This document shows, piece after piece, positions 35,581 to 47,345 of a stretch of 64,000 bases of DNA (positions within the stretch are counted from its first letter, which is position 1; the number at the start of each line of letters is the position of its first letter). Source of the stretch: Ochotona curzoniae (lineage: Eukaryota; Chordata; Mammalia; Lagomorpha; Ochotonidae); contig NW_024465885.1 in NCBI RefSeq assembly GCF_017591425.1, positions 35,968,501 through 36,032,500 on the forward strand. Direction: 5' to 3'. Below the pieces are notes generated by a model. It was not told the DNA's origin, made no database searches, and was given only the letters and a program-made list of their open reading frames with translations. Both the position numbers and the translations under genes were made by a program.

Positions 35581-35935
35581 ATGCTAAAAATATGATTAAA
35601 TTAGATTACATTCAATTATTTTTTTTCCTTCCTAAGTGTGTTGTCTTTCACTTAGGCAAGATTTTTGGGATAAAAACAATCCTATGATCACAGTAGCCTC
35701 ATCATTTAAATTGATCAGCAGAAGAATGCTGTACCTCCATTCCTCCCTCCATCCCTCTGGTTTTCGTTCCTTTCCTCTGTCTTATCTTTCTTGTATTATT
35801 AGAATGACTTAAACTTCCTTTTGCTGAAAAAAAATAATTCATTGAGTGAATGAGTGATTTGAAGTTGAAATCTAAACAATGATCTTGAGTCTATCCACAA
35901 AATTCACAGACATTTGCAAATATCAGGGGTAGACT
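35581..35935. other. AT-rich DNA
   Basis: Nothing recognised apart from a weak ATTGAGTGAATGAGTGA word that could be the end of an ancient L2, too short to call. Confidence 0.4.
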
Positions 35936-36150
35936 GATGACAGCAAAGATCCCAGAGCTCTTTCTGGGTCTCCTTCGCGGTGCTTGGGTTTTAGCTCTCG
36001 GACCATCCTTTGCCCGCTTGCCTACCTACCACCAAGAAGTTGGATTTGAAGCAGAACAGTTAGAACATGAACCAGCACTGACACGGAATGCCGGTGCCAC
36101 TGGAGGATGCTTAAACCTATGAGAAGCCTTTTGCCAGCCCCAGAACTAAA
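35936..36150 (-). mobile_element. old CSINE 5' half, antisense
   Basis: TCTTTCTGGGTCTCCTTCGCG, CTCGGACCATCCTTTGCCCG, GAAGTTGGATTTGAAGCAGA and ACAGTTAGAACATGAACCAGC follow the antisense CSINE order. The tail half is missing. Confidence 0.65.
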
Positions 36151-37962
36151 TTTTCGTAAAACTTTCCAGCATGTATCTTTAATGGCCGCATTATTTGAAA
36201 AGCCTTCCAATGAGTGTGACCAATCCCATCAGTTTAAAATACGGTGCTCCCTAATCTTTACTGTAAACACATCAGGTTTAATAACAAAGGATGAAGATGA
36301 ACACATCTAAATTGTATGGCAAATAGTAAATTCTTGTAAGAGAACTTATCTCTGTAATATCTAAAAAGAGGAGGAATATCCCCCAGGTAGATAACCTAAT
36401 GGTTCTGCATGTTTATCAAGCATTTTGTCAAAATATTTTATGTGATTGTATTTTCTTTTCTACTGGGAATATTTGAAGTATGTTATAAGGAACAGCTTTC
36501 TGGTTTATTCTTTTGAATGCATGTTTGGATATATCCTGAACATTTGGTAATTTTCTGTGTCTGTTCTCCTTGCTTTTCATTAAAAAAAGAAAACACTGAT
36601 CTAGTAAATAAAAAAAAAAACAGCAATTTCTCTTGATTAATTAAATAAGAAAGAAGAGTAATTACATTAGGAGTTTCAGAGTTCTTTTAATGTTTAAATT
36701 TGCAATTCCTTTTTACATTCCATAGCACAACTGTAGTATTTTTATAACATTGATAGCTGTGCAAAGGAACTGAAGGATGAAAAAAGAAAGATAAATTACT
36801 TATGATAAGGTAGTCATGTTTTCTGTCTTAATGTTTCTTCTTGCCTCCAGTTGGTTGGTTTTTCAGTGCTTTCTCTATGTTGCCTATCTCAAAGGAAACA
36901 AACCACCAGTAGGAAAAATTGCTTTTTACTCTCCCTCCCTGTGTCTGCATGCATTTTGTGCCACACCATGCCACATGCTAGCAATGAGAAATCAAAGAAT
37001 AGCAAGATATTACACCTTTGCTACTGATACCTGATTTAACTGACTGTTGGAACTTTTTCTGAAATGAATTTATGGTCACATAGAATCGTTAAGATGATCA
37101 TAATGGAAAATTAAAGTCATTTAAAGTTGATACGTATTCCTGTAACTGGAAAGAACTATACCATTTTTTTTTTCAAGTTTATATCTACCTTTATACATAT
37201 TGTTAGGTCAGACTGATTATGTAGTTTGGGATGGGATGTATATATTTCTCTTCCTTTTACTAGATGTATTGTTCCTGGCAATGGTAAGCCAAACCTCATA
37301 AATATAATACCGCAAGTTGACACAGGAAAAAATTGTGCCATTCCATTAAGGATTGAGTTCAGCTAGAAACAACTAGAAGCTTCAAAACAGTTTCAAATCA
37401 GAATGTTTTCTAAAATACTGGAAATTCAGAGTAGAGAGTTGAAGGGGTAGAGCAAATATGCATGACATAGTAGTATACAAGTGTATTAGTTCATTTACAT
37501 TAATTATACTTTCTAATAAAATTACTTCACACTAGCTTTCAGACTCCCCAATAACTTATTTAGTACTCACAGCCTTAGAGCCTATGGTTCACTTACTGTG
37601 ACTTCCATTTCAGCCAAACTCATATTTTTGGTTTCAAGATATGTTCTCTTTAAACAAAATTTCAACTTTTCATCTTTTTTTCTTTCTAGTTAGCGAACTC
37701 AGTGTATTAATCTGTTCTTCAACATTCATTCCCCAACTTTAAATCCAATCCTGTTATTTGCATAAAGACTGTGTTGTTTTATTTAAACATGTTTACTTTG
37801 ATTTTCATGGCATTTTGTTTTATTTTCTTTTGTATTCTTTTAAAATTATTTTATTTATGTAAGGTTAACTCATATGACATAATTCAGCCTTAGGGGCATA
37901 ATGAAATTTCCCACTTTACTCATCCCTCTGCTATGGTCCCAACTCAACCTCCTCTACTGCTT
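36151..37962. other. AT-rich DNA, nothing recognised
   Basis: No supported feature. Frames of 60-75 aa here have no motifs. Confidence 0.5.
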
Positions 37963-38036
37963 GCTTCCTTCCTTCCTTCCTTCCTTCCTTCCTTCCTTCC
38001 TTCTTCCTTCTTTGCTTCCTTTCTTCCTTCTTTCAT
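37963..38036 (+). repeat. TTCC microsatellite
   Basis: About eleven TTCC units, then imperfect TTCC/TTCT units. It encodes an FLPS-repeat frame that is an artefact of the repeat. Confidence 0.95.
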
Positions 38037-38265
38037 TGTTTCTTCTTTTTTTAATTTTTCAATGATTTTCATTTTATGTAGCAATTATACACTGAACATT
38101 CCATTAGCTAAAGATGTCAAAACCAGCAAGTAGGAAAAAGCAAAACAAGAATATAGAGCTTTTTGTTAAGATTATTGTTTATAATCAATAATCAGTCTAA
38201 TCTCAAAAGTTCAGACCACAGATAGCAGAAAACAAGTGATATCTGTATCTTTGGGACTGGCTTTG

Positions 38266-38720
38266 CAAATGTATTTAATGAAATAATCAAGGAAAATTTC
38301 CCTAATCTGGAGAAAGAATTGGGAAACAAGATCCAGGAGGGGCACAGAACTCCTAACAGGCTTGATCAAAAGCAATCTTCACCAAGACATATGATAATCA
38401 AGCTCTATTCAATTGAACATAAGGGGAAGATCCTTAAATGTGCACATGAAAAAAATCAATTGACATATAAAGGAATGTCAATTAAACTCACAGGAGATCT
38501 CTCATAGGAAACTCTGCAGGCAAGAAGAGAATGGAGTGACATATTCCAGATTCTAAAAGAAAAAAAAAATTGTCGACCTAAGATAACATATCCAGCAAAG
38601 CTTCCTTTCGTCTTTGAAATGAAATAAAAATCTTCCACAGTGAAGAAAATTTTTAAAAAAATGTGCCTCTTTCAAACCTGCCCTACAAATGATACTTCAA
38701 GATATTCTCTTGACAGAAAA
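38266..38720 (+). pseudogene. L1 ORF1 C-terminal half, second copy
   Basis: Matches 8,890-9,330. Words in frame include NLEKELGNKIQEG, TYKGMSIKLTGDLS, ETLQARREWSDIFQILKE and ITYPAKLPFVFEMK, the C-terminal domain of L1 ORF1p. A stop interrupts after GDLS and others follow. The copy is 5'-truncated: homology to the first copy starts at about 38,266. Confidence 0.85.
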
Positions 38721-38980
38721 GAGGAATAGCACCTATCAAACCAAAGGCAAATGTGAAGAACATCCCAGAAAAAAGACAACAGAAGACTAAACCAATGAAC
38801 AACCCATTCCTAAAATGGCAGGACCAAAGTACCACCTATATATATTAAACTCTGAATGTAAATGTCTTAAGCTATATCAAACATTATAGATTAGTAGACT
38901 GGATTAAAAAATCTGTTTACTGTCTGGAGGAGACACACTTCAACAAAGATCAGCAGAAACTATATCACATGGGTTTTGTT
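38721..38980 (+). pseudogene. linker with ORF2 start remnant, second copy
   Basis: CTGAATGTAAATGTCTTAAG gives LNVNVLS, then a HYRLVDWIKK-like reading and a CLEETHF-like reading after one frame break: the opening of the L1 ORF2 endonuclease, including the ETH element. The sequence then passes straight to the 3' region, as in the copy at 9.4-9.6 kb. Confidence 0.55.
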
Positions 38981-39612
38981 GTTTTCTGTTGGTTTCATCT
39001 CTTCAAAACACTTTCTTCTGATTAAATCATTCAATGACTCATAGATCATACAGTGGCATCATTTTCTTTCATTTCTTCAGCTACACATTAGTCATTTAAT
39101 AGCATGTTATTTAACTTTTTGGTGTTATTAATTTCTTTTTTCTCTCTGATGTTGATTTTGTTTTGTGGCTCTTCAGTAAGGGGATATATAGTAGCTGTGT
39201 AATGGAGACTGCCATATCTAGTAACATGCCATTTAACTTCACAGCATTGTAAATTTCTATTTTTCTTTCTATTGTTGATTTTGTATCATGACTTTTTATT
39301 TAAGGGAATGTACAGTAGCTGTGAAATGGGGACTAACATCTAGATGTGAGGATACAATGTAGGATGCATTTCTGCTTCCAGAAAAAGATTGACTTACTAT
39401 GAAACTGTTTACTATATCTTAACAATAGGATTCTGGACTCTTTGCCATTATCCATGCCTGCAATGATGGGCATATGACTGAGTATGAAGAACTATATGCT
39501 AGTAATGATATAGAGGAACTAGGTGGGGTGGAGGGAATTGGGGAGGGGACAAGGGAATATGGAACTGTATATCAAAATGATAATAATAATAAAATGTAAA
39601 AAAAAAAAGAAA
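38981..39612 (+). mobile_element. 3' region and 3' UTR of second L1-derived copy
   Basis: Homologous to 9,615-10,135 and to the minus strand of 59,970-60,480. Contains an internal 122-bp tandem duplication (39,100-39,343), the GGACTCTTTGCCATTATCCA and CCTGCAATGATGGGCATATG blocks, a G-rich AGGTGGGGTGGAGGG tract, and ATGGAACTGTATATCAAAATG before an A-rich tail. Confidence 0.82.
39100..39343 (+). repeat. tandem duplication of 122 bp in the 3' region
   Basis: Unit 1 (39,100-39,221) runs from TAGCATGTTATTTAAC to GGAGACTGCCATATCTAG. Unit 2 (39,222-39,343) runs from TAACATGCCATTTAAC to GGGGACTAACATCTAG. The units are equal in length but diverged, so the duplication is old. The other two copies have one unit. 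Confidence 0.8.
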
Positions 39613-39970
39613 CAAACAAAACCCATACAACAGTTATTGGGTGATGATTGTTGAAATACAGCATTTAGACTAAGAAAAATTATTTCCATCAATCTCTCCA
39701 CTATCTGTGATTCATATATTTCAATAAATTTCCTTGAAAATAGTTATCCTTATTATGTGATTTCATGTATGATCACTAAAATATTGCCTCGTTAATGTAA
39801 GTCATTGTTTTATCTAGACAGTAATTGAATCACCCCTTTGGCCTTTACTGTTGAGCAGTTTGTGAGTTACATTTCTATTATGGCTAATTAGCTATTTATA
39901 CAAAATTGATATTCATTTACCCAATTCCCACTGAACATTTCTACTTACACAATGTCTACTTTTAATTTAC
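39613..39970. other. AT-rich DNA, nothing recognised
   Basis: No supported feature. Confidence 0.5.
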
Positions 39971-40215
39971 CGTTCTCAGGGGTCATGCTAATTCTCTGCT
40001 TGCAGCACAAGCATCCAGTATCGGTGCTGGTTTGTGTCCCAGCTGCTCCCCTTCTGTTCCAGCTCTTTGTTTTGAAAAAACAAGGGAAGAGGGCTGAAGT
40101 TCTTGACTCTTTTATTTACGTGGGAGACCCCAAATGAGTCACCTATTTTCACATCAATGGCCATTTAGCAATTGAAACAGTAGATGTCTTTCTTTCTCTC
40201 TATAAATCTTTTGTC
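39971..40215 (+). mobile_element. old CSINE, degenerate
   Basis: GCTTGCAGCACAAGCATCCAG, GTATCGGTGCTGGTTTGTG, CCCAGCTGCTCCCCTTCTG, ACGTGGGAGACCCC, TCAATGGCCATTTAGC and GTAGATGTCTTTCTTTCTCTC follow CSINE order with several deletions. Confidence 0.65.
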
Positions 40216-40439
40216 CAAGTTATTTTTTTAATTAGCATGTGTAAATGTTAACATTCTTTGCCATTTTAAATTATGAGTTCAAAATCCTTGACTTTTTCTT
40301 ATTGTAACACAGCATATTAAATCCATAAAAATTTATTTTTTCCTTTGTATTTTTTTTCTTATTTTATATAATGTTAATGTAGTTGACCAGAGTGGTTAGG
40401 GAAAAGTGAGTGTGAACATCATTTTCAAACATTCTATTT

Positions 40440-42380
40440 CTAGTTCCTACTTGTTGGGAGGAGGGAGTTGTGGAAGAAGCCATACGCAGCCTATCAACCA
40501 CCCCAGCACCCAGAGTTAGGGATTGGCCACCAAATATCAATCCAGGGTCCTAATGTGGCACTGATGCTGAGGGTTCTACTCAGGTGGTCTCAATAGCCCT
40601 GCAATGTCAATCTCAGCTATTGATGGATGAGGGAGGCTTTTCAGTGTCCGTTGACTGACATAATCGATCTTAGAGTTTCCATTAGCCCTGATACTTGTGG
40701 TTATTTGGCTAGGGTAGTTGTCCAATATGTTCTGTCCTACTTCCTCTGGAATGGTACAGCTGTCCTCTGCAAGTCCCAATGTGCTACGATATCGTACATT
40801 GGGATCTGGACCAGCTGTCCACTACTACATCTTTCCACTTAGGAGGACTGGTTCCCATAGGTGTGCCAAGGATCTGAGACAGGCAACTAATGCCCTACCA
40901 GCCCTTCACCTTGGGGCTCATGGACCCAGCTCCCAGTGTGTAGGTGGGCCAAGAACCTGGGCCAGGAAACTCAGGCCTACCCACATCCTGAGAATGGCAT
41001 GATTCACCTCATCTCAGCATCCACCAATGAGTCTGGCTTGGTCAAATGTGCCCCCAGTTCCAGTCTGTGCTTGTAGTCATTACAGACTATCCAGGCCTAG
41101 CCAGCCCCCAGTCCCAGCCCTGATGTGAAATACCTGTTGTTGAGGCCATATCCAGCCACTCCTGCACCCATTTCTGGTTCTGAATATAACAGTGGATGTT
41201 ATGCAGTGGCCCAGCTGTACCTGTTTTCAGACATCACACACACGCATCCAGTAGGTATTGTTACCTGACCTGGTCTGGACTACTCCTCGCCTTGGTTCTT
41301 GTACTCATCTGCAAATACTGCATTTTGACAAAGGAGTTTCCAGAGATCCTCTATCACATCTCCTTCCAATGGCACATGTTGCACACATTGGTGGATTGCT
41401 GGCCCAGGTTAACTCTGTCCAACTCTTTTTCTGGTAGGAAGAGTCCCCTTTCCCATCCAAGCCAAAGCTATTCCAGCTCTTTCTGTTGGGTGCTACAGCC
41501 CAGCCATATCTGGTCCACACCCAGAAACAGCTCTCACATAGTTCACCAGAAGCCTAGATTTAACCTAGCCAATTCAATGCTCATGCTGGCTCTCATGCAT
41601 TCTATTGGGTGCTGGAGTCTAGCCCAGTTTGATGTTCTCCAGATACAAACCACACTAACGCCATGGGAGACTATATCCATGTCCAGCCCAGTCCACTGCC
41701 TCCATTCTAACTCTCCTTCTCAACAGTTGAAACCCCAACCCTGCCGGGGTATCCCGTTAGTTCCTCAACCAGGCCTGTTTTCAGCCACAATTCATATGCG
41801 TATCAATGGAGATCATAGTTCCACAGGGGTGAGCACCCATATGCCCCAACAACTTCTGCCTCCAGTCCTGAACACTCATGTGCTGCTTAGTGTCATGGCC
41901 CACCCACCCATTACAGATTCACTAATTTGACACTCACTGGTGGGCCTATTGGTCCTGCCTTGCCAGGAAAAGGCCCTTATACCAGCATCAGTGTGTGCCT
42001 GTGAATGTTATTTGGTGATGGTCAATGTTAACTACCCCAGCTCAGGCCTTCCAGGTGAACCTGTTCTTCAGTTCAGCCTTTAAAGTTCCTCCCATTTTCC
42101 TCTCTAAACAACTCAGTCTAAGCACCCTTGCTTACTTGCTAGAACAGTGATAATGCCCATGTAAGTCCCTCGGAAGTCATTCCTCACCTGGATATAAACC
42201 CTCAGGTTCCTACCCATCCACACCTGTGTCATCCACCACACCTATTATAGGCCCACATCATCAAGTCCCAGAGCTCATCTCTTAGCATCTGGTAGTTGGA
42301 AGGACCTGGGTCGTGAGCTAGGTAGCTGTAACTCCTGCCAGCCACAATTACATTTGGCAGGCATGGTGGAACTCTAAGTT
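40440..42380 (-). mobile_element. unnamed repeat family, copy B
   Basis: A 1.9-kb less AT-rich block with clear edges. On the minus strand its last 450 bp aligns with 19.15-19.6 kb. Its body has degenerate internal repeats: CTGGGCTAGACTCCAGCACC and CTGGGCTGTAGCACCCAACA lie about 100 bp apart, and many GGCTGG/GGGCTG words recur. On the plus strand it carries the longest open frame of the window (41,196-41,930, 244 codons), which is antisense to the repeat and has no protein motif. Likely an L1 5' UTR/promoter-like or LTR-like family. Confidence 0.6.
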
Positions 42381-43960
42381 TCTATTTTCTTTACATTCCA
42401 AAGGTTTTCTAAATCTAGCCAGTTTTTTTTTTCCTTCTTCTACTTATACTTGTATAAAGGCATATGAAAATAGTATTTTTTAAGTTCATAGACAATAGAT
42501 GTAAAAGTTTAATTTAATTTGATGCATGCATTTTAAAATCCAAGCAGTTTTTTCATAACATGAAATTTTCATGAACTTCTGTGTTCTTGCTGGGGCTAGG
42601 GGGAATCATGGTAAGCAAGGTAACAAGGTTTCAAAAAGAGAATACAAAATAGAATAATTATAAAATAACAACTGATAAAGCAAAAGGGCATCTTAGAAAA
42701 ACTGGAGAGCCCATTGTGATTTGGGTTGCGTCATGGATTTGCCAGTGGATTCTCTATTTCCCACTCCCCCCGTCTTATTGCAATATGATTGTGTGGAGTG
42801 CTTAAGTTCTTCCCAGGACTTCTTTATCTGCACAGTGTTAAAAGATCTAATTGCTCTCTTGTTGAAATATGGGTGTAGACCCCTCTACGTTGTCCCAATT
42901 AGAGAGGACTGGAGACAACAGAACAAGATTTTGGAACAAAGAAAATACTTTGACATGCAAACTATGGCCTCCTTCCAAGGCTTGTTTTACGTTTCTCTCA
43001 TGATTAAATTATATACGAATTTCTGTTTTCTCAAAAAAAAATACATTTAGTTTCATCTCCCACACGTAAGTCATTGGGTATCTTTCAAAATAATATTCTT
43101 CCCTCAAGTGAATGTGTCATACTTTTTGGAAATAGAATTTGTATCTTCTTTAAGGTTCCATGTAATCATAGAACTGGTTGTGGATATCATTTTATTTCAG
43201 TCTATGTTATGGTGTTCAGAAGCTCCCTAGGGGAAAAGCAAAACAAAACCTACAAACAACAACAAAAACCACTATCCTGTGTGACTCACGTGCAGGTCAC
43301 AACACTCAGTGTGAAAGATTGGAATTCCTACATTATAATTATCTGCAGCTGAGGGATCTATATTCTCTTAGAAATAAAATAAATAAGTACATTAAATATG
43401 TTTTGTCCAATGAGAAGCAGTAAGACTATCAGAGCTATTGAGCTCAGAAGCCCAGTGGTTTGGCAGAAGTCCCAACAGTTTTCAGCCTGGTCTTAAACTG
43501 TCTCACCTAACTGAAGAAATAGTGAACATAGTTTGTGCCTTTCATGTTCAATTGTTCCAAAAAACATTCTTAGACCATGGTGAAAACATGATTGGAAGAC
43601 AATATTTGGTGACTCTTGCACAGGGGCCATATTCATGGCAACCCTGAAGTGGGCAAAGTCTCTGTTTTGTTTTCTTTCCCAAGACAGAAGCATTTTCCAG
43701 GTTACTCTTGAGAGCCTGGTACAGGAAATTCAATATTTCTTCTATTTTGTGCTATATGACATGTTAATTCAGAATCACCAGAGCTGTCAATATTGTATAG
43801 GTAAGAACATGCTGAATAAGCTATATCTGCTTAGTCAAGTGTCTATGGAGCTCTCTAATACATCCTATTGTGATACAAGGATGAAAGTCCTTCACATTTC
43901 AAATAGTTTTGAATCTGATTAGGTGTATCTGAGTCATAGCCGGTTAAGCTTATGCCTGCC
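42381..43960. other. unique DNA without a supported gene
   Basis: A 109-codon frame (42,721-43,050) and several of 70-95 codons are present, but none shows a motif, a Kozak context worth noting or splice signals that would support an exon. Confidence 0.5.
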
Positions 43961-44225
43961 TGCTCTGTGAGCTACCCATTTAAGTGTTTGTTGGTCTCAG
44001 ATGTCCTGCTTCTGATTCTGTTTTCCTGCTAATGACCTTGGAAAGCAGTAGATGCTGTCACACATATATGGGCCCAGATACTCTTGTGAGAAGAATCCCC
44101 TGGCTCCTGGTCTCAGATTGGCCAATCTCCTGCATTATGGGTATTTGGGAAGCGAAATAGTGGATGGAAGACTTATCTCTCTGTCTTTCCTCATCTCTAA
44201 CTCTGCCTTTTGAAAAAAGATAAAT
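43961..44225 (+). mobile_element. old CSINE
   Basis: GATGTCCTGCTTCTGATTC, TGACCTTGGAAAGCAGTAGA, CCCCTGGCTCCTGGTCTCAG, GGGTATTTGGGAAGCGAAAT and GTGGATGGAAGACTTATCTC preserve CSINE order. The 5' end is eroded. Confidence 0.7.
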
Positions 44226-44365
44226 AGGAACTGATGATATATGACTCCTGGCTCAGACCATTGCAGGCACTTGGGGTGTGGACCAGTGGATAAAAGATTT
44301 CTCTGTCTCTTCTTGTCTTGGGGAAAATCTGCCTTTCCAATAAAATCTTTAAAAAATAATACAGA
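44226..44365 (+). mobile_element. CSINE 3' half next to an older copy
   Basis: GACTCCTGGCTCAGACCATTG, GGCACTTGGGGTGTGGACCA, AAAAGATTTCTCTGTCTCTT and CCAATAAAATCTTTAAAA follow directly on the tail of the preceding copy. Confidence 0.7.
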
Positions 44366-45080
44366 TAAGTAAATATTGAAATAATATTTTCTAATTTCAT
44401 TGTCCATTCTGAAAACAGTACAGTTAGAGCTACCCTTTTCAAATAACATTCAGATATGTCTCTGCTTTGTTTAGAGCATTCTGTTGTTTCTCTAGTTAAC
44501 AAAATGACAGCAAAATTCCTCACAAGTCTCTGCCCATCCGCATCTTCTTTAATGCCCATGGACCCTTCTAACCTTCCCTAGTCTTTCTATGTATGAGTTC
44601 ATTTTAAGGGCTAATTTTTATCTCCAGGAACCAATAATATTCTAGAAGTTTTCATATGATTCAAGACTTTTTTTTCATGTTTAGGAGTTTGGAAAGCCAA
44701 TTGTCAAACTCAGTATAAGTTAAAAAATTAACTGATCCTAAATAAAAATAAGCATATTAGTACTGCATTTCCCAAACTCATCAGGTTTTTGGGGGTGTTT
44801 TTAATATTTACTATCTTCATATTGTTCTGTGGTCCTTTCATGATAATGGTACTATATAATTCTAATATCTGATGTTGTATGTTTCTTTGTAAGTTTATAT
44901 TCAATGACTTCAGGCTGATAAGTTGAAATTAACAATGGTAAGGTTATTTGCACCACAAGTGATTGAGAAACATAATGAGTTACATGTGTAAAGAAAATTA
45001 TTGTTTTTAATATCATTATTTGAAAATAGCAGAAATGACTACTAAGCAAGGATCTCTAATTACCAAAATTAGGAGAAGAT
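44366..45080. other. AT-rich DNA, nothing recognised
   Basis: No supported feature. Confidence 0.5.
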
Positions 45081-45360
45081 TGTGTTGTGGCAGTGCAGCT
45101 AACAGCAGTGTCTGCAGCACTGGTATCCTGTTCCTATCCAGCTCAGTGCCAATCCACCTGAAAACTCCACAGTTCTTAACTTCCTGCCACTCATGTACAA
45201 GAAACCACCCTCTTGGCTGCTGGCTTTTATTTGGCCCGTCTCCAGTTACAGGGCTGTCTGGGGAGTAACTAGCTATGGAAGACTCTGTGTGTGTATCTAT
45301 CTTTTTCTCTCTGTCTCCTCTCCTGCATCTCCAACTTTCAAAGAATCATCTTTAAAAATG
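45081..45360 (+). mobile_element. old CSINE
   Basis: TTGTGGCAGTGCAGCTAACAG (A-box region), GCAGCACTGGTATCCTGTTCC, GGCTGCTGGCTTTTATTTGG, GTCTGGGGAGTAACTAGC, CTATGGAAGACTCTG and CAACTTTCAAAGAATCATC in CSINE order. This is an older subtype with the rabbit-like GGCATCCC region. Confidence 0.75.
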
Positions 45361-45600
45361 CTTTTGTGGAATCCTGCATCCCATGTGGGAGCGCCTGGCT
45401 TCAGGGTGTCTGTTCATGTGTACCATAGGAGTAGGCAGCCAAGAAATTGAGTTGTTGCATTCCTGGCGGTCACTTGGGAAACGCAGATGGAGTTGTGTAC
45501 TCACGGCTTGCGCCTGGCCAGGTAGGTCCCAGCTATGGTAGACATTGGCAGAGTAATCGAACAGACAGCACATCTCTGTGAGTCCGTTTATGTCCCTCAG
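45361..45600 (+). mobile_element. possible CSINE fragment
   Basis: GGAATCCTGCATCCCATGTGG and GGCGGTCACTTGGGAAACG resemble CSINE core and 3' words but the middle is lost. Weak call. Confidence 0.35.
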
Positions 45601-46342
45601 ACATACAAAAGAGTAAGGAAATAGAAGAATTTAGATATGGCTTTAAAATGCTGACTAATATTCGTACTCGTCAACTGAAGAAAATCAATAGAATTGCTTA
45701 TATTGGCTTAAGATTTACAAACAGACTAGCAGTTCAGACTTTTACATTCAAATTTTTATTTCCAGAAACTAGGCCTAGAAGCTTAATGAAAAAACCAGGC
45801 ATATTCGCAGAGAGCACACCAAGTCATTACAAGTTGTTTAATCATAATTAAATAAGGTTCGAAATGGTTCATCAAAAGCCCTGGAAAGAAATTACTTTGG
45901 CTAAATTTTACAGCTGCACTTTGAGAAATGTGTGAGCTATTTCCACAAATCAAAGGTCAAAAGAATTTCTGCATGTAACGGATCATCATGATGTTCAATC
46001 TTGACAAAAACAGTCATCCTATTTCAGTTATCTCCTATTTTATTATTATCTCTTCAGAATAATTCAGATAATAGAAATGTTATTATCTCTCTTTAGAAAA
46101 TCTTCTCCAATATTGCAGTGAAAATTGTGTCATTGTTGATAATGAGGCTTTGTTGTGCTTTATTACTAAATTGAATGCTTCTCTGCTCTCCACTATGCTG
46201 GCTTGTTTTGCATCCTAATAGATACTTTATATTCTTCCGAGTTGCTTCTTTGGTAAAATAGATGAATTCAACAGAAAGATTTTGAGTAAAGAATTTATCC
46301 ACAAATTAAATTTGTACTTTTCTTCGTATATCTTAAGAAATT
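45601..46342. other. AT-rich DNA, nothing recognised
   Basis: No supported feature. Confidence 0.5.
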
Positions 46343-46352
46343 AGGGAATACA

Positions 46353-46683
46353 GGCCCAGCGCGGTGGCGCAAGTGGTTAAGCTCTTCGCCTTGCACGCCC
46401 GGGATCGCATGTGGGCGCCAGTTCTGATCCCGGTAGCCCCGCTTCCCTTCCAGCTCCCTGCCTGTGGCCCAGGAAAGCAGTTGAGGACGGCCCAAAGCTT
46501 TGGGACCCTGCACCCGCGTGGGAGACCCGGAAGAGGCTCCTGGCTTCGGATTGGCATAGCATCGGCCGTTGTGCTCACTTGGGGAGTGAATCATCGGACG
46601 GAAGATCTTCCTCTCTGTCTTTCCTCTCTGTATATCAGCCTTTCCAATGAAAAAATAATAAAAATAAATCTTAAAAAAAAAAA
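46353..46683 (+). mobile_element. young CSINE
   Basis: GGCCCAGCGCGGTGGCGCAA head with A box, GTTCTGATCCCGG B box, CACCCGCGTGGGAGACCCGG, TCATCGGACGGAAGATCTTC and a CCAATGAAAAAATAATAAAA tail. Target-site duplication AGGGAATACA at 46,343-46,352 and 46,684-46,693. The retained CpGs mark it as recent. It sits immediately upstream of an older same-strand copy. Confidence 0.96.
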
Positions 46684-46693
46684 AGGGAATACA

Positions 46694-46998
46694 TGGGCGC
46701 AGCACGATGGGTCAATGGTTTACTCCTCTAATTGTAAGCATCCGGATCCCAAATGGATGTCAGTTCATGTCCCGGCTGCTCTTCTTCCCATCCAGCTCCC
46801 TAGTTTACTTCCTGGGAAAATAGAAAAGGATGTTCCCAAAGCCTTGGGAGACCAGACGAAGCTCCGAGCGCCTGGGCTGGGATCAGCTCCAGGTGTTGTG
46901 GCCATGATTGGGAGTGAATTAGCAGATGGAAGATCTTTCTTTCCTTCTCTCCATAAATCCGGTTTTCCTTTTTAATAAAAATACATTAAAATTTTTTT
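46694..46998 (+). mobile_element. older CSINE abutting a younger one
   Basis: GGGCGCAGCACGATGGGTCA head, GTAAGCATCCGGATCCC, GTTCATGTCCCGGCTGCTC B-box region, GAGTGAATTAGCAGATGGAA and AATAAAAATACATTAAAA tail. Confidence 0.9.
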
Positions 46999-47061
46999 TA
47001 AAATAAGGGATTATATGGTTTGGGAAAAAAAAGATTTTCTTCAGGTACATTTAAAATGAAA

Positions 47062-47345
47062 TGATGCTGGCTAGCATCGGATCCCAGGATCACAGGTGGT
47101 TTCTGCTTCATCTGCAACTCAGTTTCTTGCTATTCGCCAGGGGAAGAAACAGCAGATGATCCCACCATCACCCTTTTGTGAGATATCGGAGAAATTTCTG
47201 ACTCCTGACTTCAGCCTGGTTCAGTTTAGGTTGTTATAGCTACCTGAGGACTAAAGCAGTAGATGAAATATGCTCTCTCTCTGGTCTCTCTCGTCTCTCT
47301 CTGCTGGTCTCTCCTCCTCACTCTTTCTCTCACATTTTATATCTT
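47062..47345 (+). mobile_element. old CSINE
   Basis: CTAGCATCGGATCCCAGGATC, AAACAGCAGATGATCCCACC, TTTCTGACTCCTGACTTCAG and AAAGCAGTAGATGAAATATG precede an expanded (CT)n tract and a T-rich end. Head eroded. Confidence 0.7.

Noticed and set aside
36816..36960. Possible splice acceptor and exon (pyrimidine-rich stretch then CCTCCAG)
   Set aside because: One short frame with no motif, no partner donor or downstream exon, and such sequences are frequent by chance.
37933..38133. FLPS-repeat frame
   Set aside because: Translation of the TTCC microsatellite.
41196..41930. 244-codon open frame as a gene
   Set aside because: It runs antisense through a repeat that has a second copy at 18.3 kb, has no domain or motif, and shows repeat-driven composition.
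42721..43050. 109-codon frame as a small gene or exon
   Set aside because: No recognisable motif, no supporting splice or promoter context, and length is within chance expectation for 64 kb.
46364..46975. 203-codon open frame
   Set aside because: It is the read-through of two adjacent CSINE copies. The same proline/leucine/tryptophan-rich translations recur at almost every CSINE.
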